Below, piece by piece: positions 29,305 to 38,809 of a DNA stretch of 64,000 bases. The notes beneath the pieces are model-generated. The model saw only the letters and a list, made by a program, of their open reading frames with translations, ran no database searches and was not told the origin of the DNA. Numbering within the stretch: position 1 is the stretch's first letter; each line of letters begins with the position of its first letter. The translations under genes were made by a program, and so were the position numbers. This stretch comes from Aurantimonas aggregata (GTDB taxonomy: Bacteria > Pseudomonadota > Alphaproteobacteria > Rhizobiales > Rhizobiaceae), in the NCBI RefSeq assembly GCF_010500835.1, contig NZ_JAAAMJ010000001.1, forward strand, positions 496,001 through 560,000. Direction: 5' to 3'.

Positions 29305-30981
29305 TCAACGGCCGTCCGCGCCGATCAGCCGGGCGGCCGCCGCCCGCGCTTCCTCGGTGACGCTCTCGCCGGCCAGCATCCGCGCGATCTCCTCGCGGCG
29401 ACCCGCCTCGCCCATCGTCGCGACGCGCGTCTCGACCCGGTCCTCGCCGCTGTCGGCCGTCGCCTTCGAGATCAGCAGGTGGCTGGTCGCACGCGCGGCG
29501 ACCTGCGGCGCGTGCGTCACCGCCAGCACCTGCACCGAGCCCGCCAGCCGCGCCAGCCGCCGCCCGATCGCGTCCGCCACCGCCCCGCCGACGCCGGTGT
29601 CGATCTCGTCGAACACCAAGGTCGGCGCCGAGCCGCGGTCGGCCAGCGCCACCTTCAGCGCCAGGAGGAAGCGCGACAGCTCACCGCCCGACGCGACCTT
29701 CATCATCGGACCGGGGCGCGTGCCGGGATTGGTCCGCACGAAGAACTCGACGCTGTCGATGCCCGCCGCGGACGGCCGCTCCGGGTCGGTCGCCGTCTCG
29801 ACGATGAAGGCGGCCCGTTCCAGCTTGAGATCCGGCAACTCCGCCATCACTGCGCCTTCGAGCAGCCGCGCGGCGACCTGGCGCTTTTCCGACAGCGCCG
29901 CCGCGATCGTCGCGAACGCGGCGCGTTTCTCGATCGCCTCCGCTTCCAGCCGGTGCAACCGGTCTTCCCCGGCGTCGAGATCGGCGAGATCGCCGATCAT
30001 CCGGGCGGTCAGCTCCGGCAGATCGTCGACCGGCACGTTGAACTTGCGGCCCGCGGCGCGAAGCGCGAACAGCCGCTCCTCGGCCTGCTCCAGCGCGCGC
30101 GGATCGAACTCCAGCGCACGCAACGCCGCCGCCAGCGCCATCTGCGCCTCCGACAGCGCGTCGAGCGCCACATCGATCCGCTCGATCGCCGGGTCGAGCA
30201 GGCCGGGCAGTTCGTCGCGGCGGCGGGCGAGACGCTTCAGGAGCCCCGCCAGCGGCGGGATCGGCGAAGCGTGTCCCGACAGTTCCTCATTGGCGTCGCT
30301 GACGTCGGTGGCGATCTTCTCCGAGCGCATCATCGTCTGGCGGCGCTCGGCGAGTTCCTCTTCCTCGCCGGCGATCGGCGAAAGGTCCGACAGTTCCTCC
30401 ACCGCGGCGCGCAGGAAATCCGCCTCGCGCTGCGCGGCGTCGACGCGGGCGCGATGCTCACGCAGCGCCTGCTCGCAATCCTTCCAGGCGGCATAAGCGC
30501 GCGCCACCGCCTCGGCCTCGACCTGCAGGCCACCATACTGGTCGAGGAGCAGGCGGTGGGCGGCCGGGTCGATCAGCGCGCGGTCGTCGTGCTGGCCGTG
30601 GATCTCGACCAGCAGTTGGCCGAGGTCGCGCATGAGCGCGACGCTGGACGGCCGGTCATTGACGAAGACCCGCGTGCGCCCGTCGGCGTTCTGGACGCGG
30701 CGCAGGATCACGTCACCATCGGCCTCGATGCCGTTCTCGACGAGGATCGCCCGGGCGCGATGATCGCCGGCGATGTCGAAGACCGCCGTCACCTCGCCCT
30801 GCTTCGCCCCATGGCGAACCAGTCCGCCGTCGCCCCGCCCGCCGAGCGCGAGCGACAGCGCGTCGAGCAGGATCGACTTGCCGGCGCCGGTCTCGCCGGT
30901 CAGCACCGAAAGTCCCGCCGCAAGGGCGAGATCGAGCCGTTCGATGAGAACGATGTCGCGGATCGAAAGGTGAACCAGCAT
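29305..30981 (-). CDS. recN: DNA repair protein RecN
   Basis: A 558-residue SMC-like ATPase for double-strand-break repair. The Walker A is TGETGAGKSILLDAL (about 29-43), followed by the EIHGQHD motif, long coiled coil in the middle (about 160-370), then the signature GGELSRFLLALK and Walker B LVFDEIDTGVGG. Length is normal. The ATG at 30981 is the canonical start. An intrinsic terminator at 31074 separates it from bamD, so it probably has its own promoter in the 92-base gap. It heads the recN-monooxygenase-ligA run. Confidence 0.95.
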   Translation of the reverse strand: MLVHLSIRDIVLIERLDLALAAGLSVLTGETGAGKSILLDALSLALGGRGDGGLVRHGAKQGEVTAVFDIAGDHRARAILVENGIEADGDVILRRVQNADGRTRVFVNDRPSSVALMRDLGQLLVEIHGQHDDRALIDPAAHRLLLDQYGGLQVEAEAVARAYAAWKDCEQALREHRARVDAAQREADFLRAAVEELSDLSPIAGEEEELAERRQTMMRSEKIATDVSDANEELSGHASPIPPLAGLLKRLARRRDELPGLLDPAIERIDVALDALSEAQMALAAALRALEFDPRALEQAEERLFALRAAGRKFNVPVDDLPELTARMIGDLADLDAGEDRLHRLEAEAIEKRAAFATIAAALSEKRQVAARLLEGAVMAELPDLKLERAAFIVETATDPERPSAAGIDSVEFFVRTNPGTRPGPMMKVASGGELSRFLLALKVALADRGSAPTLVFDEIDTGVGGAVADAIGRRLARLAGSVQVLAVTHAPQVAARATSHLLISKATADSGEDRVETRVATMGEAGRREEIARMLAGESVTEEARAAAARLIGADGR

Positions 30982-31073
30982 GGCCCGATTGTCGGTAGTG
31001 AAGCGCCGCCGCGATAGCAACAGCGATGCGAAGATAGGGCATCCTGTCGCCAACCGCAGGGCATGAAAACACC

Positions 31074-31103
31074 AAAGGCCGCCTTCCGGGGAAGACGGCC
31101 TTT
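31074..31103 (-). terminator. Intrinsic terminator after bamD
   Basis: A hairpin with stem AAAGGCCG-CTTCC / GGAAG-CGGCCTTT, with one mismatch and a short loop, followed by TTT on the minus strand. It lies 65 bases after the bamD stop and before recN. Confidence 0.75.
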
Positions 31104-31168
31104 GTCGTGTCTCTACCGAGTCGTGCCTGGCATCAGGCCACAAGCGCGACCGTCTCGATGGACTCTGC

Positions 31169-32050
31169 TCAGGCGCCGGTGATCATGCGTCCGGCGTTGG
31201 CGAACCACGAGTTCGCCCCGCCTTCGCGTGGCGCCAGGCCCTTGGTCTGCAGCAACTGGTAGGTGTCGCGGTACCACGGCGAATCGGGGAAGTTCTGTCC
31301 GAGCACCGATGCCGAGGCCTGCGCCTCGCTGGTCAGGCCCATCGCGTAATAGGCCTCGGTCAGGCGGGCAAGCGCCTCCTCGACCTGGCGCGATTCCGGA
31401 TAGACGTCGACGACGTTCTTGAAGCGGTTGATCGCCGCCAGATATTCGCGCCGCTCGAGATAATAGCGGCCGACCTGCATTTCCTTGCCGGCCAGCTGGT
31501 CGCGGGCGATGCGCACCTTGGTGCGGGCGTCCTCGGCATATTCCGAATCGGGATAGCGCTCCATCACCTCGCGCATGGCGGCGGCAGCCCGAGCCGATTC
31601 CTTCTGGTCGCGGGTGACGTCCGGGATCTGCCGGTAATAGGCGAGGCCGATGATGTACTGGGCGTAGGCGGCATCCTCGGAGCCCGGGTAGAGCGACAGA
31701 TAGCGCCGCGCCGAGGTGATCGCCTCTTCGTAGTTGCCACTGCGGTAGCTGGCGAAGGCGCCCATCACCAGCGCCTTGCGGGCCCATTCCGAATAGGGAT
31801 GCTGGCGATCGATCGCCTCGAACTTGGCCGACGCTTCGCTCAGGCGCCCGCCCTCGAGATTGGCCAGGCCCTGGTTGTAGAGAACGTCCGGCGGCTCGGT
31901 CTGCGCGGCGAGCGCCAGCGCGTCGACGTCGCTGCCGCCCGACGACATGCAGCCGGAAAGCCCGCCGAAGGCCAGCCCGAGAACGGTCGCCAGTCCGAGC
32001 GTCGCCTTGCGCGAGCGCGGGACGGCCCGAGATGTTTGCGGATTGCTCAT
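31169..32050 (-). CDS. bamD: Outer membrane protein assembly factor BamD
   Basis: A 293-residue outer-membrane lipoprotein of the BAM complex, which inserts beta-barrel proteins. A signal peptide ends in the lipobox LSGC, with Cys at about residue 34. The rest is five TPR-like helical repeats, e.g. [21 protein letters not shown] and [16 protein letters not shown]. Length and layout fit the family. The ATG at 32050 gives a proper signal; the frame is open 21 codons further upstream without lipoprotein features. It follows lpxC at 119 bases on the same strand, a standard alphaproteobacterial order. Confidence 0.94.
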   Translation of the reverse strand: MSNPQTSRAVPRSRKATLGLATVLGLAFGGLSGCMSSGGSDVDALALAAQTEPPDVLYNQGLANLEGGRLSEASAKFEAIDRQHPYSEWARKALVMGAFASYRSGNYEEAITSARRYLSLYPGSEDAAYAQYIIGLAYYRQIPDVTRDQKESARAAAAMREVMERYPDSEYAEDARTKVRIARDQLAGKEMQVGRYYLERREYLAAINRFKNVVDVYPESRQVEEALARLTEAYYAMGLTSEAQASASVLGQNFPDSPWYRDTYQLLQTKGLAPREGGANSWFANAGRMITGA

Positions 32051-32169
32051 ATGCGTCGACCCCCTGCCTTCAAAAGGCCCGGCATGTGTACGCCCGACCT
32101 TTGATGCCGGCAACGCTCAAGCCGCACCAAGCGGTCTTTTTTGTGACTGCTGCGTCAGGACGACCCGTT

Positions 32170-33108
32170 TCAGAGCGTCTGCGGCCCATAGGCGGGCGCG
32201 GCAACGGCGACCAGCGGCGCGTGGCGGACGGGATCGACCCGGCGCGACGGCATCTCGATCATCTCATAGGCGCGATGGTCGGCAAGCAGGGCCTGCAGCG
32301 CCAGCGCGTTGAGCTTGTGGCCACCGCGATAGGAGCGGTAGCAGCCGAGCACCCGGGCACCGGCCAGGGCCTGGTCGCCGATCGCGTCGAGCGTCTTGTG
32401 GCGGACGAACTCGTCCTTGTAGCGCAGGCCTTCCGGGTTGATCACCCGGCCGTCCTCGCCGATCACCACGGAATTCTCGAGCGAGGAGCCAAGCGCGAAG
32501 CCCGCCGCCCACAGCCGCTCGACATCCTTCATGAAGCCGAAGGTGCGGGCCCGCGACAGGTCCCGCGCGAAGCGCTCGGCCGTGAGGTCGGCGCTGTAGC
32601 TCTGGCGCCCGATGACCGGGCTGTCGAATTCGATCTCGATCTCGAAGCGCGTGCCGTTGTGCGGGCGATACTCGGCCCATGCACCGTTCATCTCGACCGT
32701 CACCGGCTTCAGGACGCGCAGATAGCGGCGCCGGCAAGCCTGGCTGACGGTGCCGGCCTCGCGGATCGCCGCGATGAAGGCGGCGGCGCAGCCGTCCATG
32801 ATCGGGGTCTCGTGCGCATCGATCTGCACGACGATGTTGTCGACGCCCATCGCGTAGAGCGAGGCCATCAGATGCTCGATCGTCGACACGTGCGCGCCAC
32901 GCGGGTCACCGACCACGGTCGCGAGGTCGATGAGGGCGGCGTTGGCGGAGGTCGCCTTGATCTCGTGCAGCAGTTCGCTGCCATCGAAGAGGTGGAAGAC
33001 GATGCCGGTATTCGCCTCGGCCGGAAGCAGGCTGAGCTGGACGGGCAGGCCGCTATGGACGCCGACACCGTCGAATGCGATCCGCGAGCCTATCGTCTGC
33101 TGAAACAT
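32170..33108 (-). CDS. lpxC: UDP-3-O-acyl-N-acetylglucosamine deacetylase
   Basis: A 312-residue zinc enzyme that commits UDP-acyl-GlcNAc to lipid A synthesis. Zinc ligands are His79 in STIEHLMASL and the His/Asp pair in VRHKTLDAIGD (about 235-245); the catalytic His lies in YRGGHKLNALAL. The first residues MFQQTIGSRIAFDGVGVHSG are the family start. Upstream codons in the same frame do not fit. It lies between ftsZ and bamD. A terminator just after ftsZ suggests that lpxC has its own promoter in the 265 bases upstream. Confidence 0.96.
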   Translation of the reverse strand: MFQQTIGSRIAFDGVGVHSGLPVQLSLLPAEANTGIVFHLFDGSELLHEIKATSANAALIDLATVVGDPRGAHVSTIEHLMASLYAMGVDNIVVQIDAHETPIMDGCAAAFIAAIREAGTVSQACRRRYLRVLKPVTVEMNGAWAEYRPHNGTRFEIEIEFDSPVIGRQSYSADLTAERFARDLSRARTFGFMKDVERLWAAGFALGSSLENSVVIGEDGRVINPEGLRYKDEFVRHKTLDAIGDQALAGARVLGCYRSYRGGHKLNALALQALLADHRAYEMIEMPSRRVDPVRHAPLVAVAAPAYGPQTL

Positions 33109-33373
33109 TGACACTACCGGCAAACCTTTCCCACCATGCAGATCGAGGCGGAGCGCACTTCCATCGTGTGGCTGGCGTCCCCTCGGCATTCCGGCTGGCT
33201 GTCGTTACCTGCGGATCGCCCCCCGACGACCGACACGACACAAACCCGTTGAACGCACAGAAAGTCCTAGAACGAGCCCCGTCGGCGACCAAATCACGCT
33301 TTCTTACCCGTTGTTACCAGAAGCCTGGTTAACGCATCGCAAAAGGCGGCATTTTCAACAAGTTAGACGTGAA
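33109..33373. other. Intergenic region upstream of lpxC
   Basis: Together with the ftsZ terminator this gap is about 318 bases. I see no gene and no clear sigma70 promoter. There is a lone TTAAC half-site at about 33329 but no second half at the right spacing. It presumably holds the lpxC promoter. Confidence 0.4.
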
Positions 33374-33401
33374 AAGGCCCGCCGGTTTCCCGGCGGGCCT
33401 T
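33374..33401 (-). terminator. Intrinsic terminator after ftsZ
   Basis: A perfect 12-bp stem AAGGCCCGCCGG / CCGGCGGGCCTT with a four-base loop (TTTC on the plus strand), then TTTTC on the minus strand. It sits 25 bases beyond the ftsZ stop and should end the dcw transcript. Confidence 0.9.
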
Positions 33402-33426
33402 GTGTCAATCTTGCAACGTGCGTGGA

Positions 33427-34986
33427 TCAGTTGGCCTGGCGGCGCAGGAAGGCCGGGATTTCAAGCTGATCGTCGTCGCTCTGGGGCCGCTGCGCGGCGA
33501 CCGGACGAGCCGCTGATTCCGCTGCGACGCGGCGCGGCGCATAGGGGCTCGGCTCGGCCGGGGCACGCCGCGGCTGCTCGGCGGCAGGCCGGCGCGTCTC
33601 GGCGGCGCCCTCCTCGTCCTGGTGGCGCGACAGGCCCGTGGTCAGCCGGCGCAGGAGACCCATCGGCCCGCGATCCTCGTGACCGTCGACGGACGCCGCG
33701 CGGCTTTCCATCTCGGCGCGGACCGTCGGCGGGAAGTCCTCGACCCGCGGCATGCGCGGCGACTGCACGGCGTGGCGCTCGCCGGCCGTCGCCGGGCTGA
33801 CCTGGGCGATCTCGGCCTCGAGGGCGGCGGTGAAATCGTCCTCGATCTCGTCCGCCGAGAAATCCTCCTCGACCGCGGCGAAGCTCGGGGCCGCATGGGC
33901 CTCGGCCGGACGCTGTGTGACCGGCTGGGCCACCGGCACGGCGCGCGGCTGGGCGGCAGCGGGCGCCGCGACGGCCTGGGTCTGGGCGATCATCGGCCGC
34001 TCGGCGGCGACGTAGCCATCGGCCTTGTCTATGCCGGTGGCGACGACCGAGACGCGGATGACGCCTTCGAGGTTCTCGTCGAAGGTGGCGCCGAGGATGA
34101 TGTTGGCGTCCTGGTCGACTTCCTCGCGGATGCGGGTGGCCGCCTCGTCGACTTCGAACAGCGTCAGGTCACGGCCGCCGGTGATCGAGATGAGCAGGCC
34201 CTTGGCGCCCTTCATCGAGGTCTCGTCGAGCAGCGGGTTGGCGATGGCGGCCTCGGCGGCGGCCATCGCACGGCCCTCGCCCGAAGCTTCGCCGGTGCCC
34301 ATCATCGCCTTGCCCATCTCGCGCATCACCGAACGGACGTCGGCGAAGTCGAGGTTGATCAGGCCTTCCTTGACCATCAGGTCGGTGATGCAGGCAACGC
34401 CCGAGTAGAGCACCTGGTCGGCCATGCCGAAGGCATCGGCAAAGGTCGTCTTGTCGTTGGCGATCCGGAACAGGTTCTGGTTCGGGATGACGATCAGCGT
34501 GTCGACGTTCTTCTGCAGTTCCTCGATGCCCTGGTCGGCGATCCGCAGCCGGCGCTGGCCCTCGAAGTGGAACGGCTTGGTGACGACGCCGACGGTGAGG
34601 ATGCCCTTCTCGCGGGCGGCCCGCGCCACGACCGGTGCAGCGCCGGTGCCGGTGCCGCCGCCCATGCCGGCGGTAACGAAGCACATGTGCGAGCCGAGCA
34701 GGTGATCGCAGATCTCGTCGATCGACTCCTCGGCGGCCGCGCGGCCGACTTCCGGCTGCGAGCCGGCGCCGAGACCCTCGGTGACGGCGACGCCCATCTG
34801 GATGATGCGCTCGGCCCGCGACGAACGCAGGGCCTGCGCGTCGGTGTTGGCGATCACGAACTCGACCCCTTCGAGGCCGGCATTGATCATGTTGTTGACG
34901 GCATTACAGCCGCCGCCGCCAACGCCGAAGACGGTGATGCGGGGCTTCAGCTCGGTGATGTCCGGCTTGTTGAGGGTGATGCTCAT
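33427..34986 (-). CDS. ftsZ: Cell division protein FtsZ
   Basis: A 519-residue tubulin-like GTPase that forms the division ring. The GTP-binding loop [15 protein letters not shown] (19-33) and the tubulin signature GGGTGTG (109-115) are intact. The conserved core ends near residue 320; a long Ala/Pro/Arg-rich linker of about 180 residues follows, then the conserved C-terminal peptide [10 protein letters not shown], which binds FtsA and other partners. The long linker is typical of alphaproteobacteria. The ATG at 34986 has GAGGAAC just upstream. It lies 124 bases after ftsA and is the last gene of the ddl-ftsQAZ unit. Confidence 0.97.
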   Translation of the reverse strand: MSITLNKPDITELKPRITVFGVGGGGCNAVNNMINAGLEGVEFVIANTDAQALRSSRAERIIQMGVAVTEGLGAGSQPEVGRAAAEESIDEICDHLLGSHMCFVTAGMGGGTGTGAAPVVARAAREKGILTVGVVTKPFHFEGQRRLRIADQGIEELQKNVDTLIVIPNQNLFRIANDKTTFADAFGMADQVLYSGVACITDLMVKEGLINLDFADVRSVMREMGKAMMGTGEASGEGRAMAAAEAAIANPLLDETSMKGAKGLLISITGGRDLTLFEVDEAATRIREEVDQDANIILGATFDENLEGVIRVSVVATGIDKADGYVAAERPMIAQTQAVAAPAAAQPRAVPVAQPVTQRPAEAHAAPSFAAVEEDFSADEIEDDFTAALEAEIAQVSPATAGERHAVQSPRMPRVEDFPPTVRAEMESRAASVDGHEDRGPMGLLRRLTTGLSRHQDEEGAAETRRPAAEQPRRAPAEPSPYAPRRVAAESAARPVAAQRPQSDDDQLEIPAFLRRQAN

Positions 34987-35110
34987 CGTTCGTTCCTCGT
35001 TCCACTGTTCGGGCCGTCTCGCCGCGCGGCCGATCCCTAGATCCATGCTTGCCGGCGCACGGCGCACCGTTTTCTTTTGGCAACCCGGCGGCTTGCGCCG
35101 CGGGGATTCG

Positions 35111-36436
35111 TCAGAGGCTCCGACGGAGCCAGGAGCCGATCCGTCCCGTCCTGGTGTTCTCGTCGACCGCGAAAGCGCCGATCGACGTTTCCGCCACGTA
35201 TTCGCGATGGGCCACCTGCGGGTAGATCAGGAGGCCCACCGCGGTCGCGAAGGCCGGTCCCTTGTGGGACGGGTTGAGCCCGGAGACACCCACCGGGCGT
35301 CCCAGCCGGACATTGCGCTGCAGGATCGAGCGCGCCGTCTCGCCAAGGCCAGCCAGCTGGCTGGCGCCGCCGGTCAGGACGACGCGCTTGCCGATGACAT
35401 GGCCGAGCCCCGAGGCCGCCAGCCGGTCGCGGACCAGCTCCAGCGTCTCCTCGACGCGCGGCAGGATGATCTTGGCGACCAGCGACCGGGCGACGGTGAT
35501 CGGCGCCTCGTTGCCGTCCTCGCCGAGCGGCGCGACCTGGACGGTCTCGCCGTCCTCCATCAGCTCGTTCAGCGTGCAGCCGTGCATGACCTTCAGGCGC
35601 TCGGCGTCGGCCGGCCGGATCGACAGGCCGCGAGCGAGATCCATGGTGATGTGGTGGCCGCCCATGGCGACCTGGTCGGCGTAGACGAACCGGCCGTTCT
35701 GGAAGATCGCGATAGTGGTCGCGCCGCCGCCCATGTCGATGCAGGCCGACCCCATGGCCGCCTCGTCCTCGACCAGCGTCGACAGCGCACTCGCATAGGG
35801 CGTGGCGACGAACGCCTCGACCATCAGATGCGCCCGGTTGATCACCGCCTCGAGATTGCGCAGCGGCGTCTCTTCGGCGGCCAGGATGTGCATCGACGCG
35901 CCGAGCCGCGAACCGCTCATGCCGAGGACCTGCTCGACGCCGCCCTCCCCGTCGATCGAATAGTCGCAGCCAACCGAATGCAGCGCCACGCGGTTGTCGT
36001 CGAGCGTCACCCGGGCAGCCTCGCCCAGCACCTTGGCGATGTCGAGGCGGGTGATCTCGCCGTCGGTGTCGATCTCGGCATGGCCGCGGAGGCTCTTCAG
36101 CCGCCCGGCGGTGACCGAGACGATGAGGGATTCGATGGTCAGGCCGGCCATCCGCTCCGCGGCTTCGACGCAATGGCGGATCGCCTGCTCGGCGGCGTCG
36201 AGATCGACGACCACGCCCGACTTGATTCCGTGCGAACGCTGGTGCCCGACGCCGACCACTTCGATGGCGTGGGTGCGGCCGGGCAGCATCTCGCTCGGCA
36301 GCCGCGGCCGCAGCCGGGCGATCAGGCAGGTGACCTTCTCCGAGCCGACGTCGAGCACGGAAATCACCCGTGAACGGCGCTTGGGCAGCGCGCTGATGCG
36401 CGGCAGGTCGCCCCGGCCTCGTGAAAACAAACTCAT
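35111..36436 (-). CDS. ftsA: Cell division protein FtsA
   Basis: A 441-residue actin-like ATPase that tethers FtsZ to the membrane. Actin-fold motifs are [16 protein letters not shown] (28-43), [13 protein letters not shown] and [15 protein letters not shown]. The C-terminus [11 protein letters not shown] is the short amphipathic membrane-targeting helix. The start ATG overlaps the ftsQ stop by four bases (ATGA). Confidence 0.96.
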   Translation of the reverse strand: MSLFSRGRGDLPRISALPKRRSRVISVLDVGSEKVTCLIARLRPRLPSEMLPGRTHAIEVVGVGHQRSHGIKSGVVVDLDAAEQAIRHCVEAAERMAGLTIESLIVSVTAGRLKSLRGHAEIDTDGEITRLDIAKVLGEAARVTLDDNRVALHSVGCDYSIDGEGGVEQVLGMSGSRLGASMHILAAEETPLRNLEAVINRAHLMVEAFVATPYASALSTLVEDEAAMGSACIDMGGGATTIAIFQNGRFVYADQVAMGGHHITMDLARGLSIRPADAERLKVMHGCTLNELMEDGETVQVAPLGEDGNEAPITVARSLVAKIILPRVEETLELVRDRLAASGLGHVIGKRVVLTGGASQLAGLGETARSILQRNVRLGRPVGVSGLNPSHKGPAFATAVGLLIYPQVAHREYVAETSIGAFAVDENTRTGRIGSWLRRSL

Positions 36437-37335
36437 ACCGGGTTGTCCTTCCGGCTACGCTTGATGATCTTCTCGCGCTCTTCGAGCGCGGCGTTGCGGC
36501 GCACCAGCGCTTCCGACGTCAGCTTGACCACCATCCGGTCGGCCAGCCGCACGTCCACGGCCTCGATGTCGCGTGATAGCAATCCGTGCTCCCGATCCAT
36601 CCGTGCTACCTCCGCCAGGGCCTCAACCGCCCCATTTTCCGGCAACCGTATGGTCACGCCATTCTCGAGCCGCAGGTCCCACCGGCGGTCACCAACCCGA
36701 ATGTACGCCCTGACCCTTGCGCGAAGCTCGGGTAACACTTCCATCTCGTCGATCAGCGCAGCGGCGGAACCGGCGGCGCCGGTGCCGACGACGATCGGCA
36801 GGGCCGCATAGCGCCCCGGCGCGTAAGGCACGATTTCCTTGCCCTCGCGGTTGACGACGAGGAATTCCGTGCCGCGCTGCCAGACCGCATAAGGCCGGTG
36901 CTCGGAGAGCGTGATCCGGACATGGTCCGGAAAGACCTTCGCCACCGAGGCGCGGTCGACCCAGGGCATCGCCTCGAGCGTCTCCCGCGCCGCCGACGGG
37001 TCCAGCGAGAACAGGCTCTGCGAGCCGGTCATCCAGAGCGCCTGCAGGGCGTCGATCTCGGAGGTCTCGTCGTTGCCCTCGACGTCGATCCGGTTGATCG
37101 AGAAGCCGAGCGGCTGCGCGAAGGCGTCGATGACGGTGACGGTGTGGCCGCCGGTCGAGATGCCGTAGACGACGCTGGAGCCGATGACGAGCGCCGCCAT
37201 CATGCCGAAGCGGGGCAGCGGCGCATGCGCCAGCGCCGCGGCGCTGCTCGAGGCCCGGCGGGCGAAACGCACCACATGGAGGGTCAGCCGGCCCGGCGCC
37301 CGAAGCGGCCGGTAGTCGTCGCTCATCGCCCGCAT
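36433..37335 (-). CDS. ftsQ: Cell division protein FtsQ
   Basis: A 300-residue bitopic membrane protein of the FtsQBL divisome subcomplex. A basic cytoplasmic tail leads into one membrane helix (about 42-62, MMAALVIGSSVVYGI), then a periplasmic POTRA domain (FSINRIDVEGNDETSEIDALQAL) and the beta domain. I chose the ATG at 37335, because GGAGG lies seven bases upstream. The ATG at 37326 would overlap the ddl stop as ATGA but has a poorer site. The gene overlaps both ddl and ftsA. Confidence 0.93.
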   Translation of the reverse strand: MRAMSDDYRPLRAPGRLTLHVVRFARRASSSAAALAHAPLPRFGMMAALVIGSSVVYGISTGGHTVTVIDAFAQPLGFSINRIDVEGNDETSEIDALQALWMTGSQSLFSLDPSAARETLEAMPWVDRASVAKVFPDHVRITLSEHRPYAVWQRGTEFLVVNREGKEIVPYAPGRYAALPIVVGTGAAGSAAALIDEMEVLPELRARVRAYIRVGDRRWDLRLENGVTIRLPENGAVEALAEVARMDREHGLLSRDIEAVDVRLADRMVVKLTSEALVRRNAALEEREKIIKRSRKDNPV

Positions 37336-38246
37336 GACGCGTCCTCCACCATCCAGGTCAGCAGTTCCGGAAAGCTGTGGCCGGAGGCGGCAGCGATATC
37401 CGGCACCAGCGAAACCTCGGTCATGCCGGGCTGCGTGTTGATCTCCAGCCAGATGACCTCGCCGCCCTCGCCGAACCGGTCGTCATAACGAAAGTCGGAG
37501 CGCGAGACGCCGCGGCATCCGATGCCCCGGTGCGCGGTCAGCGACCATTCCTGGATCCGCCGCGTCACCGCCGCGGGAATTTCCGCCGGCACGACGTGGC
37601 GCGAGCCACCCGCGACATATTTGGAATCGTAATCGTAGAAGGTGTGGCCTTCCGGGATGATCTCGCAGACCTCCAGCGCGACGTCGCCCATCACCGCGCA
37701 GGTGAATTCCCGGCCGTGCACGAAGCGCTCCACCATGACGATGTCGCCATAGGGCCAGTCGGCGCCGTAGAGCTGCTGCGGCGGATGTTCCTGGTCCTCG
37801 CGGACGATCAGCACGCCGAAGCTCGATCCTTCCGCCACCGGCTTGACGACGTAAGGCGGCGACAGGACGTGCGCCTTGGCCGCCTCGTGGCGGTGCATCA
37901 CCTTCGCCTCGGCGACGGGAATGCCGGCGGCCGACGCGATGGTCTTGGCGATCTGCTTGTTCATCGCCAGCGCCGAGGCCAGCACGCCCGAATGGGTGTA
38001 GGGGATCTGCAGATATTCCAGGATGCCCTGGATGGTGCCGTCTTCGCCATACGGGCCGTGCAGCGCGTTGAACGCGACGTCCGGACGCAGTTCCGACAGC
38101 ACCGTCGCGACGTCGCGGCCGACATCGACCGTCGTGACGTTGTAGCCGGCGGTTTCCAGCGCAGCGGCGCAGGCAGCACCGGAGCGCAGGCTCACCGGCC
38201 GCTCCGACGAAAATCCACCCATCAATACCGCGACATTCTTGGCCAT
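37323..38246 (-). CDS. ddl: D-alanine--D-alanine ligase
   Basis: A 307-residue ATP-grasp enzyme that makes the D-Ala-D-Ala dipeptide for peptidoglycan. Family marks are VLMGGFSSERPVSL (7-20), NALHGPYGEDGTIQG, VKPVAEGSSFGV, and the metal site EINTQPGMTEVSLVP. Normal length. The ATG at 38246 starts the ddl-ftsQ-ftsA-ftsZ run. A CtrA-type box is 57-72 bases upstream, and behind it lie repeat units that separate this unit from murB. Confidence 0.96.
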   Translation of the reverse strand: MAKNVAVLMGGFSSERPVSLRSGAACAAALETAGYNVTTVDVGRDVATVLSELRPDVAFNALHGPYGEDGTIQGILEYLQIPYTHSGVLASALAMNKQIAKTIASAAGIPVAEAKVMHRHEAAKAHVLSPPYVVKPVAEGSSFGVLIVREDQEHPPQQLYGADWPYGDIVMVERFVHGREFTCAVMGDVALEVCEIIPEGHTFYDYDSKYVAGGSRHVVPAEIPAAVTRRIQEWSLTAHRGIGCRGVSRSDFRYDDRFGEGGEVIWLEINTQPGMTEVSLVPDIAAASGHSFPELLTWMVEDASCGR

Positions 38247-38302
38247 GGACGCCCGTTTCCAAACTGCACGAAGGCTTCAAGCCATTCATCGCAGTCCGAT
38301 GG

Positions 38303-38318
38303 TTAAGCAGGAGTTAAC
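38303..38318 (-). promoter_or_regulatory. CtrA-type box upstream of ddl-ftsQAZ
   Basis: TTAAGCAGGAGTTAAC is TTAA, seven bases, TTAAC, an exact match to the CtrA consensus. It lies 57-72 bases before the ddl start codon. In Caulobacter, CtrA binds the ftsQA and ftsZ promoter regions, so the placement is biologically plausible. Binding here is inferred. Confidence 0.75.
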
Positions 38319-38435
38319 CGATTGGGGCGAAAGCAAGAAAATCGTAATGCTGTCGGAAGATAGGCGGAAACGTGGCGGCAAGAGAGGGGCGGGAGGGCGT
38401 TGCGAGCGGGCGGGCGTTGCGTCCGAGGTGAGGCG

Positions 38436-38526
38436 CCCTCTCTCCCCTTGAGGGAGAGAAAGCCTTTTCGCGATCTTGGGCCGAGGCTTGCCGAGGACCC
38501 AAGTCGCAGAAAAGGCAAGAGAGGGG
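38436..38526 (-). repeat. Palindromic intergenic repeat, unit B, copy 3
   Basis: Unit B, nearly identical to the copy at 16154: CCCTCTCTCCCCTTGAGGG at one end, GAAAAGGCAAGAGAGGGG at the other, core CTTTTCGCGATCTTGGG with GGACCCAAGTCGCAGAAAAG. It lies about 190 bases upstream of ddl, inside the dcw block. Confidence 0.85.
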
Positions 38527-38570
38527 TGGGGACGTTGCCGGCGGGCGGTGAGGCGCGCGGAAGCCAAGTA

Positions 38571-38653
38571 CCCCTCTCTTGCGATTTCTATCGTTTAGCG
38601 CCTTCGGCACTAAGCCGATGAAATCGCTTTCTCCCCCTCAAGGGGGGAGAGGG
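38571..38653 (-). repeat. Palindromic intergenic repeat, unit A, copy 4
   Basis: Unit A in the same orientation as copy 3. It starts CCCCTCTCTTGCGATTTC, has the core palindrome TATCGTTTAGCGCC / GGCACTAAGCCGATG, and ends CCCCCTCAAGGGGGGAGAGGG. It is 44 bases from unit B copy 3 and about 155 bases beyond the murB stop. The remaining 150 bases up to murB hold nothing I recognise. Confidence 0.85.
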
Positions 38654-38809
38654 TGCCTAGCCACACCTGTGCGGCGGAGCCTTCCAGCACTCGCTCCGGC
38701 CGGCCTTGTCGAAGTCGACAGTGAACTTCTGCTTATAGTTAACGATGAGGAAATTCACCCAGCCGCCTGATGTGAATCAGACTTTACGTCGCCGCATCAT
38801 CCGCCCGCC

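Noticed and set aside
33310..33340. TTACC/TTAAC half-sites upstream of lpxC as a CtrA box
   Set aside because: The spacing between halves is not seven bases and one half deviates.
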